Positions 8,146-17,495 of a stretch of 64,000 bases of DNA are shown here, piece after piece; the stretch's first letter is position 1, and every line of letters starts with the position of its first letter. The stretch is from Phycisphaeraceae bacterium (GTDB taxonomy: Bacteria > Planctomycetota > Phycisphaerae > Phycisphaerales > Zrk34), in assembly GCA_028282805.1 (NCBI GenBank), contig JANQHD010000010.1, positions 124,001 to 188,000 of the forward strand, in the 5' to 3' direction. The position numbers were made by a program, and so were the translations under genes. The notes under the pieces were generated by a model. That model searched no databases. It was not told the origin of the DNA and worked only from the letters and a program-made list of their open reading frames with translations.

Positions 8146-9186
8146 ATGGCCAAGCAGCGCATCGTTTCCGGTCAGCCGACCCACGACACCGAGGACGTCG
8201 CCGCCCTGTCGCTGCGCCCGGCCACGCTCGACGAGTACATCGGCCAGGCCAAGCTCGTGGAAAAGCTGCGCATCGCGCTGGGCGCCGCCAAGCAGCGCGA
8301 CGAGGCGATGGAACACGTGCTGCTGCACGGCCCGCCGGGCCTGGGCAAGACCACCCTCGCCCACGTCATCGCCAACGAGATGGCCGCCCAGGTCACCGTG
8401 ACCTCGGGCCCGGCGATCACCAAGGGCGCCGACCTCGTGGGCACGCTGACCAAGCTCCAGCCGCACGACGTTTTGTTCATCGACGAGGTGCACCGCATGC
8501 CCGTGGCGGTGGAGGAGTACGTCTACTCGGCGATGGAGGACTACAAGATCGACTTCGTGGTCGATTCGGGCATGCACGCCAAGACGATCACCCTGCCGCT
8601 CAAGCCGTTCACGCTGATCGGCGCGACGACGCGCGCCGGATTGCTCAGCGGGCCGATGCGCAGCCGGTTCGGGCTGACGCACCACCTCGATTTTTACGGC
8701 ACCGACGAGACGCAGACGATTTTGCGGCGCAGCGCGGGTCTGTTGGGTATCGAAAACCCCGACGAAGAAGCTTTGGCGGTGATCGCGTCGCGCAGCCGGG
8801 GCACGCCGCGCGTGGCCAACCGGTTGCTGCGCCGCGTGCGCGACTTCGCCATGATGCGCCGCGAGGGGCAGTTTTCCCGGCAGACGGTCGTTGAAGCCTT
8901 GGAGCTCGAGGGCGTCGATGCGCTCGGGCTCGACGAGTTGGACCGGATGTACCTGCAAACCATCGGCGACGTGTACCGCGGCGGGCCGGTCGGCCTGGAG
9001 GCGATCGCCGCGACGCTCAGCGAAGACGCCGGCACGCTCGAAGACATGGTCGAGCCGTACCTTTTGCAGATCGGGTTCCTCGCCCGCACGCGGCGGGGCC
9101 GGCAGCTGACGCGCCGCGCCGCCGAACACCTGGGGCTTTCGCTGTCGGACCAAGCGACGGAAGGCGACCTGTTCGATGAGGGCTGA
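8146..9186 (+). CDS. ruvB: Holliday junction branch migration DNA helicase RuvB
   Basis: Hexameric AAA+ motor that drives branch migration of Holliday junctions with RuvA. Walker A GPPGLGKT is at residues 62-69, Walker B LFIDEVH near 108-114, sensor 1 LIGATTRAG near 165, the arginine-finger region SGPMRSRFG follows, and a winged-helix C-terminus ends in RTRRGRQLTRRA. The length, 346 residues, is normal. The start follows a TAAACT hexamer by six bases, so the mRNA is predicted to be leaderless. ruvA and ruvC are not next to it. The 3' end overlaps the next gene by 11 bases. Confidence 0.97.
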   Translation: MAKQRIVSGQPTHDTEDVAALSLRPATLDEYIGQAKLVEKLRIALGAAKQRDEAMEHVLLHGPPGLGKTTLAHVIANEMAAQVTVTSGPAITKGADLVGTLTKLQPHDVLFIDEVHRMPVAVEEYVYSAMEDYKIDFVVDSGMHAKTITLPLKPFTLIGATTRAGLLSGPMRSRFGLTHHLDFYGTDETQTILRRSAGLLGIENPDEEALAVIASRSRGTPRVANRLLRRVRDFAMMRREGQFSRQTVVEALELEGVDALGLDELDRMYLQTIGDVYRGGPVGLEAIAATLSEDAGTLEDMVEPYLLQIGFLARTRRGRQLTRRAAEHLGLSLSDQATEGDLFDEG

Positions 9187-9901
9187 ACCCGGCAAGCCCA
9201 ATCGGAGCCGGCGGTTTGTGGTCTTCGCCATGGTGCTCAGCATCCTCGTGCTCCCCGTCTTCATCCTCGCCGCCCTGACCTACGAACGGTTTGAGAAACC
9301 GATCGGTCATGACACCCACGTCGAATGCTGCGTTCGATGTTATTCGACGCGCGAGCACTATTACCAAGTCGTGTTCGGTGAGTTTGGACTGCCCGTGGTC
9401 CGCCTGCCCGACACAAATGTGCTCACGTTTCAATCCGATCGATACCCGGGTTGCACGCACGCCTGGAAGGCCGGTTACGTGACCGCGTGCCCGAAGCCGT
9501 TGCAAGCGGGTGAAGTGGTGTTGGTCGAGCGAGACGGCCGATACGGCGCGATCGTGTTTCGGCGCGTCGAGTCTTTGCAATCCGTTACCGACTACGAGGT
9601 TTACATCGCGGATCCGGAAACCGGCGACCTCAATCCCGAGAATCCGAAGGTCCAGCGGTATGACGGACGTACCGCAATGAACTTCGACTCGCCCTTCGGT
9701 ACACACACATGGTCAACGAATGATCGAGGGGCCGGCATCCTACACTACGCTCACATACCGGGCGCAGAGCGGGACGGTCGTGCCCCGCTCCTGCGGTACT
9801 GCCTGACGGGAGAGTTGGAACTCGCCACATTGAACCCGGCCGACCCCAAGTGGGTTTATCGATGCTCGGTTACCGATCCCGGCTGGTCACCCGAGCGTTG
9901 A
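9176..9901 (+). CDS. Hypothetical membrane-anchored exported protein
   Basis: Not recognised. A positively charged N-terminus (MRAEPGKPNRSRRF) precedes one hydrophobic segment (about 15-35) that would anchor a 200-residue domain outside the cytoplasm. That domain has six cysteines, including HVECCVRCYS near residue 48, and is mostly beta in appearance. Its GC content seems lower than that of its neighbours. The ATG at 9176 lies inside the end of ruvB, implying coupled translation. Residues 107-150 (LQAGEVVLVERDGRYGAIVFRRVE) might form a small barrel, but this is only a guess. Confidence 0.65.
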   Translation: MRAEPGKPNRSRRFVVFAMVLSILVLPVFILAALTYERFEKPIGHDTHVECCVRCYSTREHYYQVVFGEFGLPVVRLPDTNVLTFQSDRYPGCTHAWKAGYVTACPKPLQAGEVVLVERDGRYGAIVFRRVESLQSVTDYEVYIADPETGDLNPENPKVQRYDGRTAMNFDSPFGTHTWSTNDRGAGILHYAHIPGAERDGRAPLLRYCLTGELELATLNPADPKWVYRCSVTDPGWSPER

Positions 9902-10025
9902 TAATCCTGAGACGACACATTGGGCCCATCTCGTTTTTCACGCTCAACCCGTCGCCGCCGAACATATAGGATTGACCATCCGTAGTGATGGTGACGATAC
10001 GCCGCTCTTCGAGGAGCAAAACACG

Positions 10026-10736
10026 ATGGCCGCACACACCCGCAGGGACTTTCTGCGCCGCGCGACGACGGGCCTGGCCGTGCTTGGGGCGGGCGGGCTG
10101 ACGCTACCCGCCGGTGCCCAACCCACGCCCGCCAGCGGCGACCTCGGTGATTACGCCGAGTTCCTCAAGGGCGAGGCAACCACCACCACCGCGCCCGCCC
10201 CGACCGGCAAGTGGGCGGCGACGGAAGACAACATCCTCGGCCCCTACCACCGCGAGGGCGCGCCGTTCCGCGCGAAGGTCACGCCGCCGCTCGAACCGGG
10301 CGACACGCTCGTGGTCAACGGGCGGGTGTGGGCGCTGGACACGCGCAAGCCGATCGCCGGCGTGGTGATCGACATCTGGCAGGCCAACGCCAAAGGCCGC
10401 TACGACAACGACGACCGGCGCAACCCCCCGGCCAAGGGCGTGTTCAAGAACCGCTGCCGGCTGATCACCGACGAGCAGGGCTATTACGAGTACGAAACCA
10501 TCCACCCCGGCCGGTACCTCAACGGCCGACAGTACCGCCCCGCCCACATCCACTACCTCGTGCGCGTCAAGGGGTATCGGCAACTGGTCACGCAGCTGTA
10601 CTTCAAGGGCGACCCGATGAACGACAAAGACCCGTTCATCAAGCCGTCGCTGATCATCGAACCCAAGGCCGTGACCATCGAGCACGGCACGTATAAAGTC
10701 GGCACGTTCGACATCGTGCTGCCCCCCACACCATGA
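10026..10736 (+). CDS. Exported intradiol ring-cleavage dioxygenase
   Basis: Non-haem Fe(III) enzyme related to catechol 1,2- and protocatechuate 3,4-dioxygenases. The N-terminus has a twin-arginine signal (TRRDFLRRATTGLAVLGAGG), so it is exported folded. The catalytic domain runs from about residue 60 (ILGPYHREGAPFR) to the end. Likely iron ligands are the Tyr of GRYDN, the Tyr of GRQY and the two His of RPAHIH, which fit the usual 2-Tyr/2-His set. The start at 10026 has AGGAG about ten bases upstream. The next gene overlaps by ATGA, suggesting a two-gene unit with a secreted beta-propeller protein. The physiological substrate is unknown. Confidence 0.9.
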   Translation: MAAHTRRDFLRRATTGLAVLGAGGLTLPAGAQPTPASGDLGDYAEFLKGEATTTTAPAPTGKWAATEDNILGPYHREGAPFRAKVTPPLEPGDTLVVNGRVWALDTRKPIAGVVIDIWQANAKGRYDNDDRRNPPAKGVFKNRCRLITDEQGYYEYETIHPGRYLNGRQYRPAHIHYLVRVKGYRQLVTQLYFKGDPMNDKDPFIKPSLIIEPKAVTIEHGTYKVGTFDIVLPPTP

Positions 10737-11611
10737 ACAAACCCACCGGGCTGATCGTGTGGTTGATCTGTTGCACCGCTTCCGGGGCGGGCGAGCCGCA
10801 GTACGGCAAGGCCGAACCGCTCGCCGAGTTGGCCGACCGGCGCATCACCGAGTCGAGCGGCGTGGCGGTCAGCCGGCTGAGCGAGGGCGTGATCTGGATG
10901 CACAACGACTCGGGCGACAAGCCCGTGCTCTACGCGACCAACGAGCAAGGCGAGGCGCTGGGGCGCTTCGAGGTGACGGGCGCCGAGGCGACCGACTGGG
11001 AAGACATGTGTTCGTTCAAACTCGACGACACCGCGTACCTGCTGGTCGCCGACTGCGGCAACAACGGCCGCAACCGCGACCCGCTCCAGTTGTACCTCGT
11101 GCCCGAGAAGCCAGTCGTCAAGGGCGAGAAGGTGCGCCTGCGCGCCGAGCAGACGATCCGGTACCGCTTCGCCGACGGCCGACACGACTGCGAATCGATC
11201 GCCTTCGACCCGGCCACGCGCACGATCTACCTGGCGACCAAGCACTTCCGGCAACCCGGCACGCACGCGAAGGTGTACGCGCTGAAGCTGCCCGACGAGC
11301 CCACCGACCGCGTCCACGAACTCGAACCGGTCGCCACGCTGCCCACGCCGGTGACCATGGCGATGGACCTCAGCCCCGACGGCAAATATTTTGCTGTGCT
11401 TTCCGGTCTGAAAATCCTGCTGTACGAACGTCACGAAGATCAGACGTGGGCGCAGGCGCTGCGCGGCGAGCCGGCGAAGCTGGACCTGCCCGCCGTGCGC
11501 CAATTCGAAGCGCTGTGCTTCGCCGCGGACGGCCGGTCGCTGTACCTGACCAGCGAGGGCCAACCGTGCCCGATGTGGAAGTACGCGTACCGGCCGGTGA
11601 ACGACGAGTGA
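10733..11611 (+). CDS. Secreted beta-propeller-like protein
   Basis: A 292-residue exported protein with a short signal peptide (LIVWLICCTASGAG). The repeated strands, with motifs such as ESSGVAVSRLSEGVIWMHNDSGD, YLLVADCGNNGRNR and CESIAFDPATRTIYLATK, suggest a beta-propeller of the type found in SdiA-regulated or phytase-like esterase families. DWEDMCSF and DCESIAF are the most family-like blocks. It is coupled by an ATGA overlap to the intradiol dioxygenase. I cannot name a substrate, and it may only bind a ligand or metal. Confidence 0.72.
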   Translation: MNKPTGLIVWLICCTASGAGEPQYGKAEPLAELADRRITESSGVAVSRLSEGVIWMHNDSGDKPVLYATNEQGEALGRFEVTGAEATDWEDMCSFKLDDTAYLLVADCGNNGRNRDPLQLYLVPEKPVVKGEKVRLRAEQTIRYRFADGRHDCESIAFDPATRTIYLATKHFRQPGTHAKVYALKLPDEPTDRVHELEPVATLPTPVTMAMDLSPDGKYFAVLSGLKILLYERHEDQTWAQALRGEPAKLDLPAVRQFEALCFAADGRSLYLTSEGQPCPMWKYAYRPVNDE

Positions 11612-11704
11612 TCAAACCCACGCCAGCTTCCCCGGTCAAACAGATCGACAATCGATGCACTACAATGGCCGCGCCGGCGTCTTTCGTGCGGAAGGAGTGT
11701 CCGC

Positions 11705-12823
11705 ATGAACAGGCCGCTTGCGAGTTTCATTGCGCTGTTGTCGTTCTGCACGCTTATGCCCTGCACACAAGCTGAAAACGTGTTCCGCCCCGGCGAAATC
11801 TGGCCCGACAACCACGGCGTGCACATCAACGCGCACGGCGGCGGCGTCCTCCACCACGACGGCGTCTACTACTGGTTCGGCGAACACAAGACCGAAGGCC
11901 GGGGCGGCAACCAGGCGAACGTCGGCGTCCACGTCTATCGCTCGACCGACCTTTACAATTGGAAAGACGAGGGCATCGCGCTGAAGGTCGTCGACGAGCC
12001 GGGCCACGACATCGAGCGCGGCTGCGTCCTTGAACGGCCGAAGGTGATCTACAACGAAAAGACGAAGAAGTTCGTCATGTGGTTCCACCTCGAGCTCAAG
12101 GGCCAGGGCTACGCCGCGGCGCGCACCGCCGTCGCGGTCGCCGACCACGTGACCGGGCCGTACACGTACCTCCGCTCGCTGCGGCCGCACGCGGGCGTCT
12201 GGCCGACCAACGCCGTCGAGGGGCGTGGGCCGCAGAACGGATACCTCCGCCGCGACTTCGCCGGCGGGCAGATGTCGCGCGACATGACGCTGTTCGTCGA
12301 CGACGATGGCAAGGCGTACCACATCACCGCCTCGGAAGAGAACCGCACGCTGCACATCTCGCTGCTCACCGACGACTACCTCGACTTCACCGACCAGTAT
12401 GTGCGCGTCTTCCCCGGCGGCGCGAACGAGGCCCCGGCGATCTGCAAGCACAACGACAAGTATTACATGATCACCTCGGGGCTGACCGGCTGGGCGCCCA
12501 ACGCCGCGCGCAGCGCCGTGGCCGACTCGGTCATGGGCCCGTGGAAGCCGCTGGGCAACCCCGCCGTGGGCGTCAACCCGGCCAACGGCCTGGGCCCGGA
12601 AAAAACCTTCGGCGCGCAGAGCACGTTCATCCTCCCCGTGGCGGGCAAGGACGGCGCGTTCATCGCGATGTTCGACCAGTGGCGGCCGCGCAACGCCATC
12701 GACGGCCGATACGTCTGGCTGCCGGTCGAGTTTGTGGACGGACGCATCGTCGTGCGCTACCGTGAGCGGTGGGACTTGTCGGTGTTCGACGAACCCGCGG
12801 CCGCCACGCAGCCGGCGGATTGA
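11705..12823 (+). CDS. Glycoside hydrolase family 43-like enzyme
   Basis: Secreted five-bladed propeller enzyme of 372 residues. The signal peptide MNRPLASFIALLSFCTLMPCTQA is followed by IWPDNHGVHINAHGGGVLHHDGVYYWFGEHK, the first blade with a candidate catalytic Asp. The family-like block RPKVIYNEKTKKFVMWFH and later SRDMTLFVDDDGKAYHITAS and EAPAICKHNDKYYMITSG fit the GH43 proteins that often act on beta-galactans. The specificity is not fixed by sequence. The promoter is probably TACAAT near 11661, with a leader carrying GGAAGGAG before the ATG. Confidence 0.85.
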   Translation: MNRPLASFIALLSFCTLMPCTQAENVFRPGEIWPDNHGVHINAHGGGVLHHDGVYYWFGEHKTEGRGGNQANVGVHVYRSTDLYNWKDEGIALKVVDEPGHDIERGCVLERPKVIYNEKTKKFVMWFHLELKGQGYAAARTAVAVADHVTGPYTYLRSLRPHAGVWPTNAVEGRGPQNGYLRRDFAGGQMSRDMTLFVDDDGKAYHITASEENRTLHISLLTDDYLDFTDQYVRVFPGGANEAPAICKHNDKYYMITSGLTGWAPNAARSAVADSVMGPWKPLGNPAVGVNPANGLGPEKTFGAQSTFILPVAGKDGAFIAMFDQWRPRNAIDGRYVWLPVEFVDGRIVVRYRERWDLSVFDEPAAATQPAD

Positions 12824-12847
12824 TGCCAACCCGCCACGGAGCGCCCC

Positions 12848-13594
12848 ATGCGTCGAGCCCTCGCGACGTTGTGCCTGCTGAGCCTTTGCCCGTGCACCCC
12901 CGCCAGCGCCGAGACCTTCACCCACGACCAGATCCTCACCAACCTCGTCGAGTCCCACGGCATCGACCGGTGGGACAAGGTCGAAACCCTCCGCTTCACC
13001 TTCCACGTCCAACGCCCCAAGTCCGAGTTGAAACGCGTGTGGACCTGGTCGCCGAAGACCAACGTCGTGAAGCTGATGTACGACCCGAAGCCCGACGAGA
13101 CCAAGGTCGTCGAATACGACCGTGACGAGCTCGACGGCGACACGCCCAGGGAAATCCGCAAGATCGACCGCTGGTTCATCAACGATTCGTTCTGGCTGCT
13201 GCTGCCGTTGCACTTGCAGTGGTCGCAAGACGTCAAGCTCACCGACGGGCCGATGCGCCTCGCGCCGATGGGCCGGGTCATCGCCCGCGAGATCACCGTG
13301 ACCTACCCCGAGCAGGGCGGCGGCTACACGCCCGGCGACGTGTACAAGCTCTACGTCGACGACCAGTGGCGCATCCACCAGTGGGCGTTCCACCGCGCCG
13401 GCGCCGACAAGCCCAGCCTCACGTGCATCTGGGTGCAGGACATCCAGGCCGGCCCGCTGACGCTCTGCTCGTACTACGGCAACCCCGACACGAAGTTCAA
13501 GCTCTACATGACCAACGTCTCGGTCAAGCTCACCGGCGAAGACGGCTGGCACGACGCGAAGAAGGTCAAACACCCCTGCCGCAACTGCCCATAA
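12848..13594 (+). CDS. Hypothetical secreted protein
   Basis: A 248-residue exported protein: a signal peptide (about 1-21, ending ASAE) and a body dominated by beta-strands with amphipathic pattern (LRFTFHVQRPKSELKRVWTWSPKTN, REITVTYPEQGGGYTPGDVYKLYVDDQWRIHQW). The layout recalls LolA-like lipoprotein-sorting or DUF-type outer-membrane proteins, but no signature residues stand out. The last residues, KHPCRNCP, contain a CxxC. It starts 24 bases after the GH43 gene and may share its transcript. Confidence 0.65.
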   Translation: MRRALATLCLLSLCPCTPASAETFTHDQILTNLVESHGIDRWDKVETLRFTFHVQRPKSELKRVWTWSPKTNVVKLMYDPKPDETKVVEYDRDELDGDTPREIRKIDRWFINDSFWLLLPLHLQWSQDVKLTDGPMRLAPMGRVIAREITVTYPEQGGGYTPGDVYKLYVDDQWRIHQWAFHRAGADKPSLTCIWVQDIQAGPLTLCSYYGNPDTKFKLYMTNVSVKLTGEDGWHDAKKVKHPCRNCP

Positions 13595-13637
13595 GCGGTT
13601 AAACTGTGGCGACCACCTCGCACCTGGGGACATCGCC

Positions 13638-14862
13638 ATGCGTTTGCGCCCCTTCGTTATCGGTTTCATGCTCGCCGTGTTGCCCGCGCTGCCCGGGTTC
13701 GGTGATGGCAAGGCTTTTTCCATCGCCGTGCCGGTGGTGCAGACGCCCGACCAGCAGGCGCTGCTCGTGTGGCACGAGGGCGTCGAAACGCTCGTGGTCG
13801 AAACGAACCTCGTCGGCGAAGGGAGCGAGTTCGCGTGGGTCGTGCCGACGCCGAGCGTGCCCGAGGTGTCACCGGCGACAAAGGGTTTGTTCCCGACGTT
13901 GCAGCAACTGACGCAACCGCGAGGGCTTCAAGGTCGCCGATGAAGACGTGGCCGTGATCGACAGCTACATAAAAAACGGCTGGGTGTTCACCGCGGCGAG
14001 GCTGCGCAAGGAATCAACGAGCGATGACCGCCTGACCCCCCACCCGCTGACGTTCAAGTTCAAGACCGACCAGCCGGTCTACCCGCTTCGGCTGACGGGC
14101 GTGGGCAACGACGACTGCCGGATCGACCTGCATGTCGCCGGCGCACGGCGGGCTGCAGCGCCACCCTTCACGGTAGAACGCTGCGGCAAGTTGGATCGGG
14201 GCAGAAAGTTCGAAAGAAAAGACCGAATCTACTGCGATCACCCGGCCATGCGCGAATTGACAGACGGCGCCGCCGTGATCACCCGCCTCAACGCCACGCT
14301 CTCGCCGAAGGAGATGACCGACGACCTGACCATCGGCTGGGAACCGTACCGACACCACGAGCTGCTGAAGTTCACCCGCAGCGCCGCGCTCGAGCTGGGT
14401 TTCAACGTCGCGTTCAGCTTCCTGCTCACCGTTGGCATCATCTGGTTGATGCGAAAGCCGTTGCCCAAGGTGTCGCTTCGAGTGCTAGGCCCCACAATCG
14501 TGATCGCGGCGGCTTTAGTTGCCGTCACCTACGCCGCCCTGCCAACGATCCACACTCGATCTACAAACTGGTTCAAAGACTCGATCCGGATGTCAATGAC
14601 AAGGAACTTAGGCGACGACATCGAACGGCGGATCAAGAACAATCCCGACATCCCCGTCGACCTCGACCAAATCAGGGTCTGGATCAAAGAAGCGATGCGA
14701 GACGACGAGGAATACGAGCGATTCGGCCCCATCCACGAAGAGGACTCGCCCGGCAACTACACGCTGGAAGAGCGGGATGGAAAGATCATCTACACTATCT
14801 ATGGTAGATACGGTGGAGCAGATTCCGCCGTGATCTGGCCGCTCGACGAAGAGGAACCATGA
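13638..14862 (+). pseudogene. DUF2330-type membrane protein gene, frameshifted
   Basis: The 5' part (13638-13943) codes a signal peptide and the DUF2330 N-terminal block: QQALLVWHEGVETLVVETN, FAWVVPTPSVPEVS, then LFPTLQQLTQP. It ends in a frameshift product at TGA 13941. The 3' part is open in the +1 frame from about 13921 (EGFKVADEDVAVIDSYIKNGWVFTAARL) to 14862, with two membrane segments near its middle. The family pattern continues across the junction but in another frame, and the stretch that normally links the two blocks is missing. The simplest reading is an internal deletion of a length not divisible by three. A separate 3' product could start at GTG 13948. Confidence 0.72.
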
Positions 14863-15647
14863 CCCAGGTGACCGAGCATTTTTACGACTTGCCGCTGTAC
14901 TACGACATCGCGTTCGACTGGGACGCGAGCGACGAGGTGGCGATACTGGAGCACGTGTTCACCGAGCACGCGGACGGGGAGGTTTTGCGCGTGCTCGAGC
15001 CGGCGTGCGGGACCGGGCGGTTGCTGCGGGCGCTGGCGGCGCAAGGCTACGCCATGACCGGCTACGACCTGAACCAACCCATGGTCGACTTCGCGCAGCG
15101 GCACACCCCCGGAAACGTTGTGGTCGTTCAGGCGGACATGACGTCGGCGACGTTCGACGAGCCGTTTGATGCGGCGTTGTGCCCGATCAACTCGTTGGGG
15201 CACTTGATCACCGACGAGAACATCGCGGCGCACCTGCGTTGCACGGGCGAGTCGTTGCGCAAGGGCGGCGTGTACGTGATCCAGCTGTCGAGCGTGTACG
15301 AGGACCTGACCGAGTTCGAGCCCGAGCAGTGGACGACGATCCGTGACGGCGTGACCGTCGACCTGACGTGGGAAGTGGTCGCCGAAGACGTCGACACCCG
15401 CCTCGCCCACCACCGCAGCAAGCTCGTCGTCGACCACGGCGACGACCACTACGAATACACCGAAGACCACACGATGCGCGTGTGGACCTACGACGACATC
15501 AAACGCCTGGTGGCCGACTGCGGTTGCTTCGAGCTTGTCGCGATCTACGGCGAAGAGCACGAGCCGATCGACCTCGACACCGAAATCACGGGCGAGACGG
15601 GCAACCTGTATTACGTGCTCAAGCGCTCCCCTGCGGGTCGCGGCTAA
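14859..15647 (+). CDS. Class I SAM-dependent methyltransferase
   Basis: Rossmann-fold methyltransferase of 262 residues. Motif I, VLEPACGTGRLLRALAAQG, binds the methyl donor around residues 45-63. The acidic end of strand 2 is TGYDLNQ, and motif IV is DAALCPINSLGHL. The acceptor is unknown. It overlaps the DUF2330 remnant by ATGA. Its last codons (KRSPAGRG and the TAA stop) are provided by a family B repeat shared with the convergent tatD gene, and the two genes overlap by 29 bases. Confidence 0.88.
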   Translation: MTQVTEHFYDLPLYYDIAFDWDASDEVAILEHVFTEHADGEVLRVLEPACGTGRLLRALAAQGYAMTGYDLNQPMVDFAQRHTPGNVVVVQADMTSATFDEPFDAALCPINSLGHLITDENIAAHLRCTGESLRKGGVYVIQLSSVYEDLTEFEPEQWTTIRDGVTVDLTWEVVAEDVDTRLAHHRSKLVVDHGDDHYEYTEDHTMRVWTYDDIKRLVADCGCFELVAIYGEEHEPIDLDTEITGETGNLYYVLKRSPAGRG

Positions 15648-16424
15648 ACGGGGGTTCATACAACCCGTAGAAACGCTCGGCGTTGGCGTCGGTGAGTTGT
15701 TCGAAGGCCTCGAACTCGACGCCGCGCAGGTCGGCGAGGAAGCGGGCGGTGGCCACGACGAACTTCGGTTCGTTGGGGCGGACCTTGCGGTGCGGCTCGG
15801 GCGACAGGTACGGCGCATCGGTTTCGACCATCAGCCGGTCGTCGGGCACGAGCTCGGCCGAGGCGCGTACCTCGGGGGCGTTCTTGTAAGTGACGATGCC
15901 CGTGATGCTGATCCAGCAGCCCGCGTCGAGCACCTTGCGGGCGTCGGCCGGGGGCTCGGTGAAGCAGTGAAACACGAAGCGCGACGGGTCGAGGCCCGAC
16001 TCGCCGATGATCGCGAGCGTGTCGTCGACGGCTTTGCGGCAGTGAATCACGATCGGCTTGTCGATGCGGCGTGCGTTCACCGCTTCAAGCTGCGCACGGA
16101 ACAGCGCGTGCTGCACGTCGCGCGGCGGGTCGTCGTAATGGTAGTCGACGCCCATCTCGCCGACCGCTGCGCACTTGGGGTCGGCCAGAAGTTCGAGCGA
16201 CGCGGCATACGCCTCGGCGTCGTATTCGTCGGCGTAGTGCGGGTGCACGCCCACCGTGAACCACACGCTGTCGTGCGCACGGGCCACGGCCTGCGCCTTG
16301 TAAGCGTCGGCGGGTGTGGTGCCGACGGTGATCATGCGCCCCACGCCCGCGGCGTGCGCATCGGCGATGACCTCGTCGACACGGTCGGCGAGCTGCGGGA
16401 ACGTCAGGTGGCAGTGGGTGTCGA

Positions 16425-16428
<4 letters not shown>
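15619..16428 (-). CDS. TatD-family metal-dependent hydrolase
   Basis: TIM-barrel nuclease of the TatD family, thought to act as a 3'-5' exonuclease on DNA or RNA. Metal ligands are visible as DTHCHL (residues 3-8), the Glu of [25 protein letters not shown] and [10 protein letters not shown]. The length, 269 residues, is normal. It is translationally coupled to mtnA by an ATGA overlap. The C-terminal tail FSRDPQGSA is encoded by the same repeat that ends the convergent methyltransferase gene, so the repeat appears to have replaced the original ends of both. Confidence 0.92.
15621..15650. repeat. Family B repeat shared by two convergent gene ends
   Basis: AAGCGCTCCCCTGCGGGTCG then CGGCTAAACG. 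It supplies the methyltransferase stop (TAA at 15645-15647) and the last codons of tatD, whose stop touches its left edge. Confidence 0.85.
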
Positions 16429-17474
<1,046 letters not shown>

Positions 17475-17495
17475 GATACGCCATCCGCCGCCCGC

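Noticed and set aside
11660-13723. Long minus-strand open frame across the GH43 and next gene
   Set aside because: Antisense of two well-supported exported proteins with signal peptides; composition is typical of a shadow frame.
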